DNA from: Chloroflexota bacterium
GTDB lineage: Bacteria; Chloroflexota; Dehalococcoidia; UBA1127; JACQUN01
Direction of reading: 5' to 3'
Length of the DNA: 43,603 nucleotides
Assembly (NCBI GenBank): GCA_016210285.1
Contig: JACQUN010000203.1
Span: 1-43,603 of the forward strand
Of this stretch, positions 14,489-22,752 are shown in pieces. Each line of letters begins with the position of its first letter. Positions within the stretch are counted from its first letter, which is position 1. The notes under the pieces were generated by a model that saw nothing but the letters and a program-made list of their open reading frames with translations, was not told the DNA's origin and made no database searches. Made by a program: the position numbers and the translations under genes.

Positions 14489-16069
14489 ATGCCGAGAGAC
14501 GAGGCGGCAGAGGTCCTGGTCATCGGGGCAGGCGCCGCCGGGGCTGCGTTTGCATGGAGGCTCAGCGAGGCTGGAATCAAGGTCGTCTGCCTAGAGCAGG
14601 GCAAGTGGGTAGACCCCGCAGACCATCCTACCAAGGTGGATAAGTGGGAGCTGCGCCACCGCAGGCCTGAGTTCCACCCCTATCCCAACGTGCGACGCCT
14701 CCCAGAGGACTACCCAGTCAATGACACAGAGTCAGCGCTGGCCCCTCTCATGTTCAACGCCGTGGGTGGCAGCACCATCCTCTGGGGAGGGCACTTCCCC
14801 CGCTTCCATCCCTCAGACTTCCGCGTCAAAACCCTGGACAGCGTCGCCGACGACTGGCCCATCAGATACCAGGACCTGGAGCTCTACTATGACCTGAACG
14901 ATGCCCACATGGGTGTCATCGGTCTGGCCGGGGACCCTGCCAATCCGCCGCGAATGCCGCGAAAGGCCCTGCCGCAGCCGCTGGGCCTGCTGGGGCAGAG
15001 GGTAGCCCAGGGGTTTGAAAAGCTGGGCTGGCACTGGTGGCCATCCGATAACGCCATCCTAACCCCCCAGTATGATGGCCGCTCCCCCACTGACATCGCT
15101 ATCTCCAGCACCGACGTGACCTACTGGCCCAAGGCCATCGCCAACGGGGCGGTCCTCCTCACGCAATGCACAGTCAGAGAGATCACGATGGGCAAGAACG
15201 GCCTTGCCGACGGTGTCCTCTACTACAATGCCAAAGGCAACCTCCAGCGCCTCGATGCAAAGCTGGTCGTCCTGGCCTGCAACGGCATTGGCACACCCCG
15301 GCTGCTGCTTAATTCCAAGAGCCCGTTCTTCCCTGAAGGGCTGGCAAACCACAACGGCCTGGTGGGCAAAAACCTGATGTACCACCTCACGGCCTTTGTG
15401 GCTGCCCACTTTGACGATATCTTTGAGCCCCACTGGGGGCCATCGGGCTCCACCATGTACAGCCAGCAGTTCTACGAGACAGACGCCGGGCGGGGCTTCG
15501 TCCGGGGCTTTCAGCTCCAGGTCATCCGCGGGGCAGGCCCTGGCGCTATCGCGCAGGGCGGTATCGGCGGGCACCGGGTCTCATGGGGCCCGGACCACCA
15601 TATCATCCTGAACCAGCGCTTCGGGCATGCCATCGGCGCCTCCGTCACCTGCGAGGATCTGCCCGAACCCCACAACAGCGTCACCCTGGACCCAGCTCTG
15701 ACCGACAGCCACGGCATCCCTGCGCCTAAGGTCAACTACAAGGTCAGCGAGAACAGCCAGAGAATCCTGGCGTTCGGCATCGCCCGCGCCAGGGAGGCCT
15801 TTGAGGCTGCCAACGCCAGAGAGGTCCTGGCAAACCCGCTGGTCCGCTACACAGGATTCCACCTGATGGGCACGACACGGATGGGCACAGACCCGGAGAC
15901 CTCGGTTGTGGACGAGTGGGGCCGTGCCCACTCCGTTAAGAACCTGTTTGTTGTGGACAGCAGCGTCTTCGTGACCTGTGCGGCTCTTAACCCAGTGCCT
16001 ACCATCCAGGCGTTAGCCCTCCGCTCCGCCGACTACATCCGGGCCAACGCCCGAAATCTCCCAGGATAA
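14489..16069 (+). CDS. GMC-family FAD oxidoreductase (gluconate/sugar dehydrogenase large-subunit type)
   Basis: Flavoprotein of 526 residues that oxidises an alcohol group. FAD dinucleotide loop VIGAGAAGAAFAWRL (from residue 11), the GGSTILWGGHFPRFHP block that contacts FAD, and the C-terminal GMC_oxred_C region with FHLMGTTRMG, NLFVVDSSVF and NPVPTIQALALR. This pattern fits the large subunit of membrane-associated gluconate/sorbitol-type dehydrogenases rather than soluble choline oxidases. The next gene is the matching small subunit (12 nt later). The usual cytochrome c subunit is absent from the cluster, so the electron acceptor is unknown. Confidence 0.88.
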   Translation: MPRDEAAEVLVIGAGAAGAAFAWRLSEAGIKVVCLEQGKWVDPADHPTKVDKWELRHRRPEFHPYPNVRRLPEDYPVNDTESALAPLMFNAVGGSTILWGGHFPRFHPSDFRVKTLDSVADDWPIRYQDLELYYDLNDAHMGVIGLAGDPANPPRMPRKALPQPLGLLGQRVAQGFEKLGWHWWPSDNAILTPQYDGRSPTDIAISSTDVTYWPKAIANGAVLLTQCTVREITMGKNGLADGVLYYNAKGNLQRLDAKLVVLACNGIGTPRLLLNSKSPFFPEGLANHNGLVGKNLMYHLTAFVAAHFDDIFEPHWGPSGSTMYSQQFYETDAGRGFVRGFQLQVIRGAGPGAIAQGGIGGHRVSWGPDHHIILNQRFGHAIGASVTCEDLPEPHNSVTLDPALTDSHGIPAPKVNYKVSENSQRILAFGIARAREAFEAANAREVLANPLVRYTGFHLMGTTRMGTDPETSVVDEWGRAHSVKNLFVVDSSVFVTCAALNPVPTIQALALRSADYIRANARNLPG

Positions 16070-16080
16070 GGGGTGCTCGT

Positions 16081-16587
16081 ATGGCTACCCTGAAGCAAGA
16101 GACCAAGAAGCAAGCAAGTGCACCGCATATCGTCACCGTGCTCTCCGACGACGAGCGGGCCCTGCTTCTCCAAGTCCTAGACTGCATCGTCCCACCAGAG
16201 GGCAAGCTGCTAGGGGCAGGCGAACTCAGGATCGCAGAGTACCTGGAAGGCGTTCTCGCCAAGGCCGTCCCCTTGCGAAGGATTTTCGCTGATGGCCTGG
16301 CCGCCATAGCCATCCAAAGCTGGCAGAGCTACAGTCACACCTTTCCCGAACTCTCGCAGACCCAGAAGAATGAAGTGTTGCTCAGAATAGAGAAGGAGCG
16401 ACCTGCTTTCTTTGACGCTCTGGTAAGCAACAGCTACAGCGGGTACTACAGCAACAACAGTGTGCTGGACATCGTCTATGAAGACCAGGGCAGTCCACCC
16501 TCGCCGTACTTTCAACAACTGAAGCCCTTTGACCCTAAGCTCCTGGACAGAGTCCGCGCCCGTGGGAAGCTGTACCGGGAGGTCTGA
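16081..16587 (+). CDS. Gluconate 2-dehydrogenase subunit 3 family protein
   Basis: Small partner of GMC-type dehydrogenases. The 168-residue protein has the family pattern VLSDDERALLLQVLDCIVPPEG, LRIAEYLEGV and YYSNNSVLDIVYEDQG (where many members have GYYTDP). No Tat signal is evident, unlike many members, which are exported; the N-terminus is a Lys-rich stretch (MATLKQETKKQASAPH). It may help fold or export the large subunit and complete its active site. It lies between the GMC gene and a second flavoprotein gene. Confidence 0.82.
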   Translation: MATLKQETKKQASAPHIVTVLSDDERALLLQVLDCIVPPEGKLLGAGELRIAEYLEGVLAKAVPLRRIFADGLAAIAIQSWQSYSHTFPELSQTQKNEVLLRIEKERPAFFDALVSNSYSGYYSNNSVLDIVYEDQGSPPSPYFQQLKPFDPKLLDRVRARGKLYREV

Positions 16588-16602
16588 AGTAAAGGAGGCA
16601 CC

Positions 16603-17961
16603 ATGGCACGCCAGCCGTCAAGAGTTGTGGATTCCAGCGACATCGTCATCATCGGCGCAGGGGGGTGCGGCCTGACCGCCGCCCTGGCCGCTGCTCAGCG
16701 GGGGGCGCGGGTGCTAATCCTGGAAAAGACTGATGCCCCTGGAGGCAGCACCGCCATGTCCGGGGGGTCCATTCCAGCCGCGGGCACTCGCTTCCAGCGG
16801 GAGGCGGGCATCCAGGACAACCCGGACACCTTCGCTGAGGACGTCTTCCGCAGGAACCGTCGGACCAGCGACCCTGTGATGACCCATCTTCTCACAAAAC
16901 ACTCGGCCGCCGTGGTGGAGTGGCTGGCGGATACCACTGGCATCCAGTTCCAGCTCAACATGCCACCTCTGGACCACACCAACAACCGCTTACATGCCCC
17001 TGGGTCCGGCCGTGCCCTGGTGGAGCACCTGGTGAAGGTGATAGAGCGAGAAAAGAACATCCGGATTCTCTGGTCAACCCCAGTGCTCTCCCTCCAACTG
17101 AACGGCCAGGGGGCCGTCGCTGGAGTGGTGACGGAGAAGGGTGTTATCGCAGGGCGCAAGGTCATCATCGCAACCGGCGGCTATGGGGCCAGCCGGGACC
17201 TGCTTACACGGTATGCCCCCAAGGGCACCGACCTGCCATACCACGGCCACCAAGGGAGCACCGGCGATGGCCTGCGTCTGGGGCTAGGCCTGGGGGCAGC
17301 GGCCAGCAACCTGGACGCCTTCCAGCCGTACCCCAACTATTCCGTTGCGCGCCGCTTGCCTATCCCGCTGCATGTCCTGACCCAGGGCGGCATTCATGTT
17401 GACGAGCACGGGCAGCGCTTCGGCGACGAGACCAAGTACCCTGGCATTCAGGGCGCAAAGATGGCGGCACTCCCAGGCAAGCGGGCTTTTACCGTCTTTG
17501 ACGAGCGTGTCTTCCAGGCGACCCGCCAAGTCCTTTCCAGAGTGATTGAAGCGAACATTCTGGAGAAGGCTGACACCGTCGCCGACCTGGCCCGTCGGCT
17601 GGGTATTGACCCTGCAAGACTGGAGCGCACCATCCAGGCGTACAACGCCACGGTGGGCCGCAAGGACGAGTTCGGGCGCACCCTGTCAGCCCCATTGGGC
17701 CTTCCCCTCTACGGGACCCAGGCCTGGGTCGCTCTCTACCACACCCAGGGCGGCCTGAATGTCAACACCAACGGACAGGTGCTGCGGCCTGACGGGTCGG
17801 TCATCCCCAACCTCTATGCGGGGGGCGGCGCGGCTGTGGGTGTCTCAGGCGCGGGAATGGAGGGCTATCTGCCCGGGAACGGCCTCCTGGCTTCCCTGGG
17901 GCTGGGTAAGCTGGCGGGCGAGCATGCAGCCGCTTCATTAATGGCAAGCCAGAAGGTCTAA
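16603..17961 (+). CDS. FAD-dependent oxidoreductase (fumarate reductase/ketosteroid dehydrogenase-like)
   Basis: Flavoprotein of 452 residues of the FAD_binding_2 family. It has DIVIIGAGGCGLTAALAAAQRGARVLILEK (FAD loop), GGSTAMSGGSIPAAGT, VIIATGGYGASRDLL, HQGSTGDGLRLGLGLGA and the C-terminal YAGGGAAVGVSGAGMEGYLPGNGLLASLGLG. Members reduce or desaturate C=C bonds next to a carbonyl. No heme-binding or signal region is present, so it is probably cytoplasmic. Start: ATG at 16603 after AAGGAGG. It ends the plus-strand cluster and might act on the product of the GMC enzyme. Confidence 0.87.
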   Translation: MARQPSRVVDSSDIVIIGAGGCGLTAALAAAQRGARVLILEKTDAPGGSTAMSGGSIPAAGTRFQREAGIQDNPDTFAEDVFRRNRRTSDPVMTHLLTKHSAAVVEWLADTTGIQFQLNMPPLDHTNNRLHAPGSGRALVEHLVKVIEREKNIRILWSTPVLSLQLNGQGAVAGVVTEKGVIAGRKVIIATGGYGASRDLLTRYAPKGTDLPYHGHQGSTGDGLRLGLGLGAAASNLDAFQPYPNYSVARRLPIPLHVLTQGGIHVDEHGQRFGDETKYPGIQGAKMAALPGKRAFTVFDERVFQATRQVLSRVIEANILEKADTVADLARRLGIDPARLERTIQAYNATVGRKDEFGRTLSAPLGLPLYGTQAWVALYHTQGGLNVNTNGQVLRPDGSVIPNLYAGGGAAVGVSGAGMEGYLPGNGLLASLGLGKLAGEHAAASLMASQKV

Positions 17962-17963
17962 CT

Positions 17964-18106
17964 GGCTGCGGAAAAAGGGGAAGTGCAGAGGGGCGAAGCC
18001 CCTTTGCCGGGAGTCTGAGGGTGTCCCTCAGAGACAAATTCTTCCCCCTTCCTGATCAGGAAGGAGGCCAGGGGGATAGTCGAAAGAGTTTTTCAGCACC
18101 CTGCTT
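17964..18106. repeat. Palindrome-rich repeat element
   Basis: Three hairpins follow each other: aggggc-gaa-gcccct (about 17980-17995), tctgaggg-tgt-ccctcaga (about 18013-18032) and the perfect palindrome ccttcctgatcaggaagg (18047-18064). The ends carry similar tracts, ggaaaaagg on the left and the complement of gtttttcagc on the right. It appears to have cut off the 3' part of the HTH gene fragment. The exact edges are uncertain. Confidence 0.5.
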
Positions 18107-18246
18107 TCGACACCTAGTTGCCGGGCCAGGTCGGTCCAGGAGCCCACTGCGCCACCGTCCCGGAGGTGCTGCCACTCCAGGGCGACGAACAAAGGGTTGC
18201 GGTATAGTTTGGGATTTGGCGACGGCTTCTCGACTAGCTGAGGCAT
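18100..18246 (-). pseudogene. Truncated helix-turn-helix protein gene
   Basis: ATG at 18244-18246, then YRNPLFVALEWQHLRDGG and a helix-turn-helix start, SWTDLARQLGVESR. Such sequences occur in small DNA-binding proteins where the helix continues with SRARVTQVL. Here the frame instead runs into the repeat element and ends at 18028 with unrelated residues. Only about 49 codons look native, so the gene is broken. Confidence 0.55.
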
Positions 18247-18327
18247 GCTAAAGGTAGCGGCAAAAGCTCTTGGCGTTGTCCAGCCCGGGGAGCCAGTGAA
18301 AGTCTCGCTAGCTGGCGAATCAGGCTG

Positions 18328-18432
18328 CTAGCCCCTTGGCAGCCCCAGTCCGCGCGTGGCGATGATATTGCGCTGTATCTCCGAGGCGCCACCCGTGTAT
18401 GAGCGGAACATAGGCCCCAGCACCGGCCTGGC
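18328..18432 (-). pseudogene. Acyl-CoA dehydrogenase C-terminal remnant
   Basis: The last 35 codons read RPVLGPMFRSYTGGASEI and then QRNIIATRGLGLPRG before TAG. This is the conserved C-terminus of acyl-CoA dehydrogenases (GTSEIQRNIIARRLLGLPR). Nothing upstream matches the family, so only the tail survives. Confidence 0.75.
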
Positions 18433-18491
18433 TTCAGGGCTGCCGCGAAGGTCTGTTGGGGCTTTGCTTTGTTTGGCTTCTCCCTGTAACC

Positions 18492-18525
18492 AGAGGGGGG
18501 CTGGCGCGTCAGCCACCCCCCCTCT
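18492..18525 (-). terminator. Terminator of the decaheme cytochrome gene
   Basis: A G/C-rich hairpin on the minus strand (AGAGGGGGG...CCCCCCTCT with a GGCTG/CAGCC extension and one bulge), about 25 nt past the stop at 18549. There is no long U-run. Confidence 0.55.
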
Positions 18526-18548
18526 CAACCTACCGGCTACCCGATGGT

Positions 18549-21284
18549 CTACCTCTCAGGCTCGCGAGGGTACGGCGGCTTGTAGGGATTGGAGACATTA
18601 TGCACCTTGTCAGGCGAAAACTCCTTGCCAGTTCCGTGGCAGACAGTGCAGGTCTCGACCGCATCACTGCCATACGGGTCCAACGGTGTGGGGTCAAGCG
18701 TCATCAGGGCGCCGTGGCTTGTTGCTTTGCCGGAATCATGGCAGGCCATGCAGGCCAAACGGGACGGCGCAGTCTTCCACGTCCCCGTCGTCTCCGCACT
18801 GTGGCACTTGGTGCAGTTCCGAATGTCCTGCGGGAAGATGATCTCGTTGAAGGCGTTCGCGCTCGCCGCGTTCCCAGTCGCACCCGCGTAGATCCACTCC
18901 GGGTGTTCCAGGTACCCGCCGAAGTGGACGCCATGCACCCTGGCGACAATGGGCTTGGCCCCGTACCCGGCCCAACCGCTGGTCGAGTTGCCTCCGGTCC
19001 TGGCGAACAGGTCGCCCGTCCCCGACCGCCCGTAGTCGTGACAGGCCAGGCAGTAGTCAGTATCGAACGGCTCCGCGTGTATCGGGCCCTCGTCCAGGTG
19101 CCAGATGGTGTCGCCGTGGCAGTTCTTGCAGTTCGTGGCAGTCTTCTTGTCCTCGGTTGCCGTGCCCACCTGGAAGGACATCCACCCGATGCCCGTCTTC
19201 TGAACGAAGTCGGGGTCTTTGCCTGCGGTCGGCAATACGTAGGCGTAGACAAAGTAGGTACCTGGTTTCACAGTCGCCACGTCATCCAACTGGTAGGTGA
19301 TGTTCCCGGTCGTCCGCTTGACCAGTGGGTCGCTATAGAGAGGGGCCGCTTGCTGTCGCAGGTTGTTGGTGGCAGTGGAGGCGTTGGCGATGACCACGTA
19401 CGGCTCCATGGTCGTGCCTGGTGTCTTGCCATAGGTCACGCCAGCCCTGATGAGGTCCAGCGGGCCGGGCTTCCACCCCATCTTGGTCGTGACAGGGCTG
19501 TTATAGATCTCGAACGCCGGATTGGCGCCCGGGATGTTGCTCCGTATGCTGACGCTGCCCGCCGTGTTGTTGGAAGTGATGGTCAGATCGGCGGTTTCCT
19601 TCAAGTTGGCCTTGAGCCAGTCCCGGACCTGGTCCGGAGTCTGGAGGCCGGCATTGGCGGTCAGCACCTGCACCGCGTTCCCATTGACAGCGATCTTGAA
19701 AGTATCGCCAGCAGCGAAGGTCCAGCCCTTGGTGGGAGTCCCGGATGCCGCAATGCTGCTGGACACAGTAGCGAGCAGCTTCGAGCTACCGTCCTTCGCG
19801 GCGTTGGTCAGCACCGGCTTCGCCTGATAGCGAGGTCCATACACGAGGAAGACGGCGGTGCCGAAGTTGTCGGTAACCTTGGTATGGTCAACGGGATTGC
19901 CCTTGTCGTTCTTGATGACCAAAGTGAGCACGGGCTTCTCCCCGGCCACGTAGAATTTCCCGTTCCCCGGAGGCGTCAGCGCCAGATCAATCTTGTTCAT
20001 GGGCTGGCTGACCTTGTGTGCCCCTGAAATGGACGTCTTGGACACGCCGTCGGCCCGGTGGCAGCTCTTGCACTCAGCGTCGGTAGATGGCCCACCCTCG
20101 TGAGCCACAAATGCCTTCGGCATGCTGGCTAGCTCTCCAAACCAGGTATTGTCGTGGCAAGTGGCGCAGGCCAACTGTGATGGCTCGGTCTTCCAGCGGT
20201 CATCCACGTGGCACTTCGCGCAGTCCTTCACGTTGGCCGGGAACACTACACCGGTGTAGTCCTTGAAGACGCCGGTCTTGGGGTCGGTATTCTCAGGGTT
20301 CTTCAGCTCCTCGCCGTTATGGATCCCATGCACCCGGGCGATGATGGGGTCGGGCACCCTGGTCTTGCCGTCGGCTGGCGACAGATAGGCCGAATAGCCC
20401 TCGTTATTGTGGCAGGTCTTGCAGTTCCTCACCGGGTTCTGGTCAATGGACCAGTTGCCAGGTTGGCCAGGCTGGCCTGGGTCTATGTGGGCGAAGTAGA
20501 GCTTGCCGCTGTCAGCGCCGAGGTGGCAGGCGGCGCACTTCTCCTTCTCCACGAGCTGCTTTTCGGCCGTGGCTGTCCCGATCTGGAACTCAGCTACGGT
20601 CATCGCCTGCTGCAAGGGAGCGGCCTTTTCAATCATCCAGACACTGGCAATGTAGGTGCCCGGCTTCTCGTTGGATACCGCGGCCAGCCTGTAGGTCAGT
20701 GCGGTGTCGCTCACCTGCACGTCGGTGTTCGTCTTGAGGTCAATGTAGTGATGTATTGGCTGCGTTCGGTCTGCGGTAGTCTTGAGCAGCTTCACTGCAG
20801 TAGTAGTGTCCACAGGGTCCTGCGGGCCGGCCAGCATAAGGCGGAGCTGCGAGAAATCATCTGCACGGTTGAAGGCCTTGCCTGTCTGGTCCTTCACGGT
20901 AACTGTGAGCACCGGCTGCTCGCCAGCTACAAAATGGGTCCCGTTTGCCGGCCTGGACACCGCGATAGTGGCATTCAGTTGCCGCTCCACGCCTGGCGGG
21001 AGGGGGGCGTCCTTCCCAGCCGGCCCTGCGGGCCCCGCTAGGCCCTGGGGACCTGCCAGGCCTGTGTCACCCTTGGGTCCTGCCGGACCAACGGAACCCT
21101 GGGAACCTGCTGGGCCTGCGTCACCCTTGGATCCTGCCGCCCCAACGGACCCCTGGGGCCCTGCTGCGCCCTGGGGGCCTATCGGCCCCGTGCAAGCCAG
21201 GGCCGCAAGAAGCAGGAGGGAAAGTAGAACAGTGAGAGCAGCCCACAATCCAGGGGTTCCAATGGATGGCGGTGACTTGCGCAT
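18549..21284 (-). CDS. Decaheme c-type cytochrome lipoprotein with collagen-like stalk (OmcA/MtrC-like)
   Basis: Surface electron-transfer protein of 911 residues. Order: signal and lipobox-like ALAC (Cys31); 20 Gly-X-Y collagen triplets (about 33-93); beta domain I (about 103-238); five hemes with CxxCH at Cys 250, 288, 355, 373, 405; beta domain III (about 430-708); five hemes at Cys 719, 745, 824, 845, 879. The halves are duplicated: ARVHGIH/ARVHGVH (316, 781) and WKTxPSxLACxxCHD. This beta/pentaheme/beta/pentaheme plan is that of OmcA/MtrC extracellular cytochromes. No porin or periplasmic partner is adjacent. Start: ATG at 21282-21284 after AAGGGGG. Extracellular or cell-wall-spanning electron transfer is inferred from the architecture. 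Confidence 0.92.
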   Translation of the reverse strand: MRKSPPSIGTPGLWAALTVLLSLLLLAALACTGPIGPQGAAGPQGSVGAAGSKGDAGPAGSQGSVGPAGPKGDTGLAGPQGLAGPAGPAGKDAPLPPGVERQLNATIAVSRPANGTHFVAGEQPVLTVTVKDQTGKAFNRADDFSQLRLMLAGPQDPVDTTTAVKLLKTTADRTQPIHHYIDLKTNTDVQVSDTALTYRLAAVSNEKPGTYIASVWMIEKAAPLQQAMTVAEFQIGTATAEKQLVEKEKCAACHLGADSGKLYFAHIDPGQPGQPGNWSIDQNPVRNCKTCHNNEGYSAYLSPADGKTRVPDPIIARVHGIHNGEELKNPENTDPKTGVFKDYTGVVFPANVKDCAKCHVDDRWKTEPSQLACATCHDNTWFGELASMPKAFVAHEGGPSTDAECKSCHRADGVSKTSISGAHKVSQPMNKIDLALTPPGNGKFYVAGEKPVLTLVIKNDKGNPVDHTKVTDNFGTAVFLVYGPRYQAKPVLTNAAKDGSSKLLATVSSSIAASGTPTKGWTFAAGDTFKIAVNGNAVQVLTANAGLQTPDQVRDWLKANLKETADLTITSNNTAGSVSIRSNIPGANPAFEIYNSPVTTKMGWKPGPLDLIRAGVTYGKTPGTTMEPYVVIANASTATNNLRQQAAPLYSDPLVKRTTGNITYQLDDVATVKPGTYFVYAYVLPTAGKDPDFVQKTGIGWMSFQVGTATEDKKTATNCKNCHGDTIWHLDEGPIHAEPFDTDYCLACHDYGRSGTGDLFARTGGNSTSGWAGYGAKPIVARVHGVHFGGYLEHPEWIYAGATGNAASANAFNEIIFPQDIRNCTKCHSAETTGTWKTAPSRLACMACHDSGKATSHGALMTLDPTPLDPYGSDAVETCTVCHGTGKEFSPDKVHNVSNPYKPPYPREPER

Positions 21285-21359
21285 CTTACCCCCTTGACAG
21301 TTGCTCCCAGGCTATTTCCGCGTTTCGCCTTGAACACCCCATCCCCACCCTCTTCGTAG

Positions 21360-21389
21360 AGCATAGCAAGCCGCATGCCGTAACTTCAA
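21360..21389 (-). promoter_or_regulatory. Promoter of the decaheme cytochrome gene
   Basis: Minus strand TTGAAG (21389-21384), 18 nt, TATGCT (21365-21360). The start site near 21353 leaves a leader of about 70 nt. Confidence 0.5.
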
Positions 21390-21397
21390 TAGACGAA

Positions 21398-21419
21398 ACT
21401 ACCTGTTCCAGTAGGTAGT
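21398..21419. promoter_or_regulatory. Operator-like palindrome upstream of the cytochrome promoter
   Basis: ACTACCTG-TTC-CAG-T-AGGTAGT, just upstream of the predicted -35. The position suits an activator or redox regulator site; a simple hairpin is the alternative. Confidence 0.4.
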
Positions 21420-21476
21420 ATTACGTGTTGCCTACCTGTGGCAGATACAGCAGATATGGCTGTGAACAAGACGCCC

Positions 21477-22667
21477 CTACCGCACCACCTCGCACTCCCG
21501 CAGGCGGGCAATCTCCCCCTCGGTGAACCCCGCCTGTCGCAGCACCTCTTCTGTGTGCTGGCCCAGGAGCGGCGCGGGGCAGCGGATGGAGCCAGGCGTC
21601 TCGGAGAGCTTGACCGGGATGCCGATGTTCTTGACTCGACCGGCGTGTGGGTGCTCCACCTCGGCGAGCATCCCCCGGGCGAGCACGTGGGGGTCTGCGT
21701 ACACCTCGGCCATGTCGTAGATAGGCCCGGCGGGGACGCCGGCTTTTTCCAGCACCCCCAGCCAGTGGGCCGCGGGCTTCGTCTTCAGGGTCTCTTCCAG
21801 CAGGGCCGCCAGCTCTCGGTAGTGCTTGAGGCGTGTGGAGGGGTCGGGGAAGCGCGGGTCGGCCTGGAGCTCCGGGCGGCCGATGGCGCGGCACAGGCGC
21901 TCCCAGTTGGCCTGGTTGGCCGCTCCCAGGGTGATGTGTTTGTCCTGGCAGCGCAGGGCCTGGTAGGGCGCCGAGAGGCGATGAGCGGAACCCATGGGCT
22001 CGGGGGCATGGCCCGTGGCGAAGTAGATGGCCGACTCCCAGAAGGTCAGGGCGATGCCCGCCTCCAGCAGGGAGGTGTCCACCAGTTGCCCCTGGCCCGT
22101 GCGCAGGCGGTGGATGTAGGCCACCAGGACGCCGTTGGCCGCCAGCATCCCCGCGGCTAGGTCCGTGATGGGGACACCTGCCTTGACGGGAGGCCCGCCT
22201 GGGATGCCGGTGACGCTCATGATGCCGCTCATGCCCTGGGCCACCAGGTCAAAGCCCCCCCGGTCACGGTATGGCCCTGTCTGGCCGAACCCCGAAACAG
22301 AGCAGTAGATCAGAGAAGGGTTGAGCTCCCGAAGCTGCGGGTAGGCCAGCCCGAAGCGCTCCATAGTGCCAGGGCGGAAGTTCTCCACCAGGATGTCGGC
22401 GTCTCGCGCCAGGCGGCGGAACACCTCCTGCCCCTCCTGGCGCTTCAGGTCAAGGGCGAGGCTCCGCTTGTTGCGGTTGACGATGAGAAAGGCCGCCGAG
22501 ACGCCATTGACAAAGGGGGCCAGGCGTCGGGTGTCGTCGCCGCCATCGGGCCGCTCAACCTTCACCACGTCGGCGCCCATGTCAGCCAGGAGCAGGGTGC
22601 AGAAGGGCCCAGCCATGACCTGGGTGCAGTCCAGGACCCTCACGCCCTCCAGCGGAAGCGCAGGCAT
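21477..22667 (-). CDS. CaiB/BaiF (family III) CoA transferase
   Basis: Transfers CoA between carboxylic acids by a mixed-anhydride/thioester mechanism. The 396-residue protein has the family start (LEGVRVLDCTQVMAGPFCTLLLADMGADVVKVE), the NRNKRSLALDL block, and the catalytic aspartate at residue 169 (GVPITDLAAG), the same number as in formyl-CoA transferase. Start: ATG at 22665-22667 with AAGGAG upstream. It stands alone, divergent from the VTT gene. The acyl substrate is unknown. Confidence 0.92.
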   Translation of the reverse strand: MPALPLEGVRVLDCTQVMAGPFCTLLLADMGADVVKVERPDGGDDTRRLAPFVNGVSAAFLIVNRNKRSLALDLKRQEGQEVFRRLARDADILVENFRPGTMERFGLAYPQLRELNPSLIYCSVSGFGQTGPYRDRGGFDLVAQGMSGIMSVTGIPGGPPVKAGVPITDLAAGMLAANGVLVAYIHRLRTGQGQLVDTSLLEAGIALTFWESAIYFATGHAPEPMGSAHRLSAPYQALRCQDKHITLGAANQANWERLCRAIGRPELQADPRFPDPSTRLKHYRELAALLEETLKTKPAAHWLGVLEKAGVPAGPIYDMAEVYADPHVLARGMLAEVEHPHAGRVKNIGIPVKLSETPGSIRCPAPLLGQHTEEVLRQAGFTEGEIARLRECEVVR

Positions 22668-22717
22668 ACTCAACTCCTTGCAAAGATTCAGTGCGTGATG
22701 AATCCCTGCTCTGGGAA

Positions 22718-22746
22718 TTGACCTCCTGGTCACGAAGAGCTAGGAT
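22718..22746 (+). promoter_or_regulatory. Promoter of the VTT-domain gene (leaderless)
   Basis: TTGACC (22718-22723), 17 nt, TAGGAT (22741-22746). The expected start site falls at 22752-22754, on the ATG of the gene at 22753, and no ribosome-binding site precedes that ATG. Confidence 0.6.
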
Positions 22747-22752
22747 GGCAGC

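Larger units (their letters stand above)
17962..18548. other. Repeat and gene-remnant region
   Basis: A 587-nt stretch with no intact gene. From left to right: a palindrome-rich repeat (17964-18106), an HTH gene fragment, a short C-terminal fragment (18248-18304), an acyl-CoA dehydrogenase C-terminus (18328-18432) and the terminator of the cytochrome gene (18492-18525). The fragment at 18248-18304 reads DFHWLPGLDNAKSF and may be an amidohydrolase end. All remnants read on the minus strand. Confidence 0.6.

Noticed and set aside
18456..20027. 523-codon plus-strand ORF opposite the decaheme cytochrome
   Set aside because: The minus strand has ten CxxCH motifs and domain duplication; the plus frame is only its complement.
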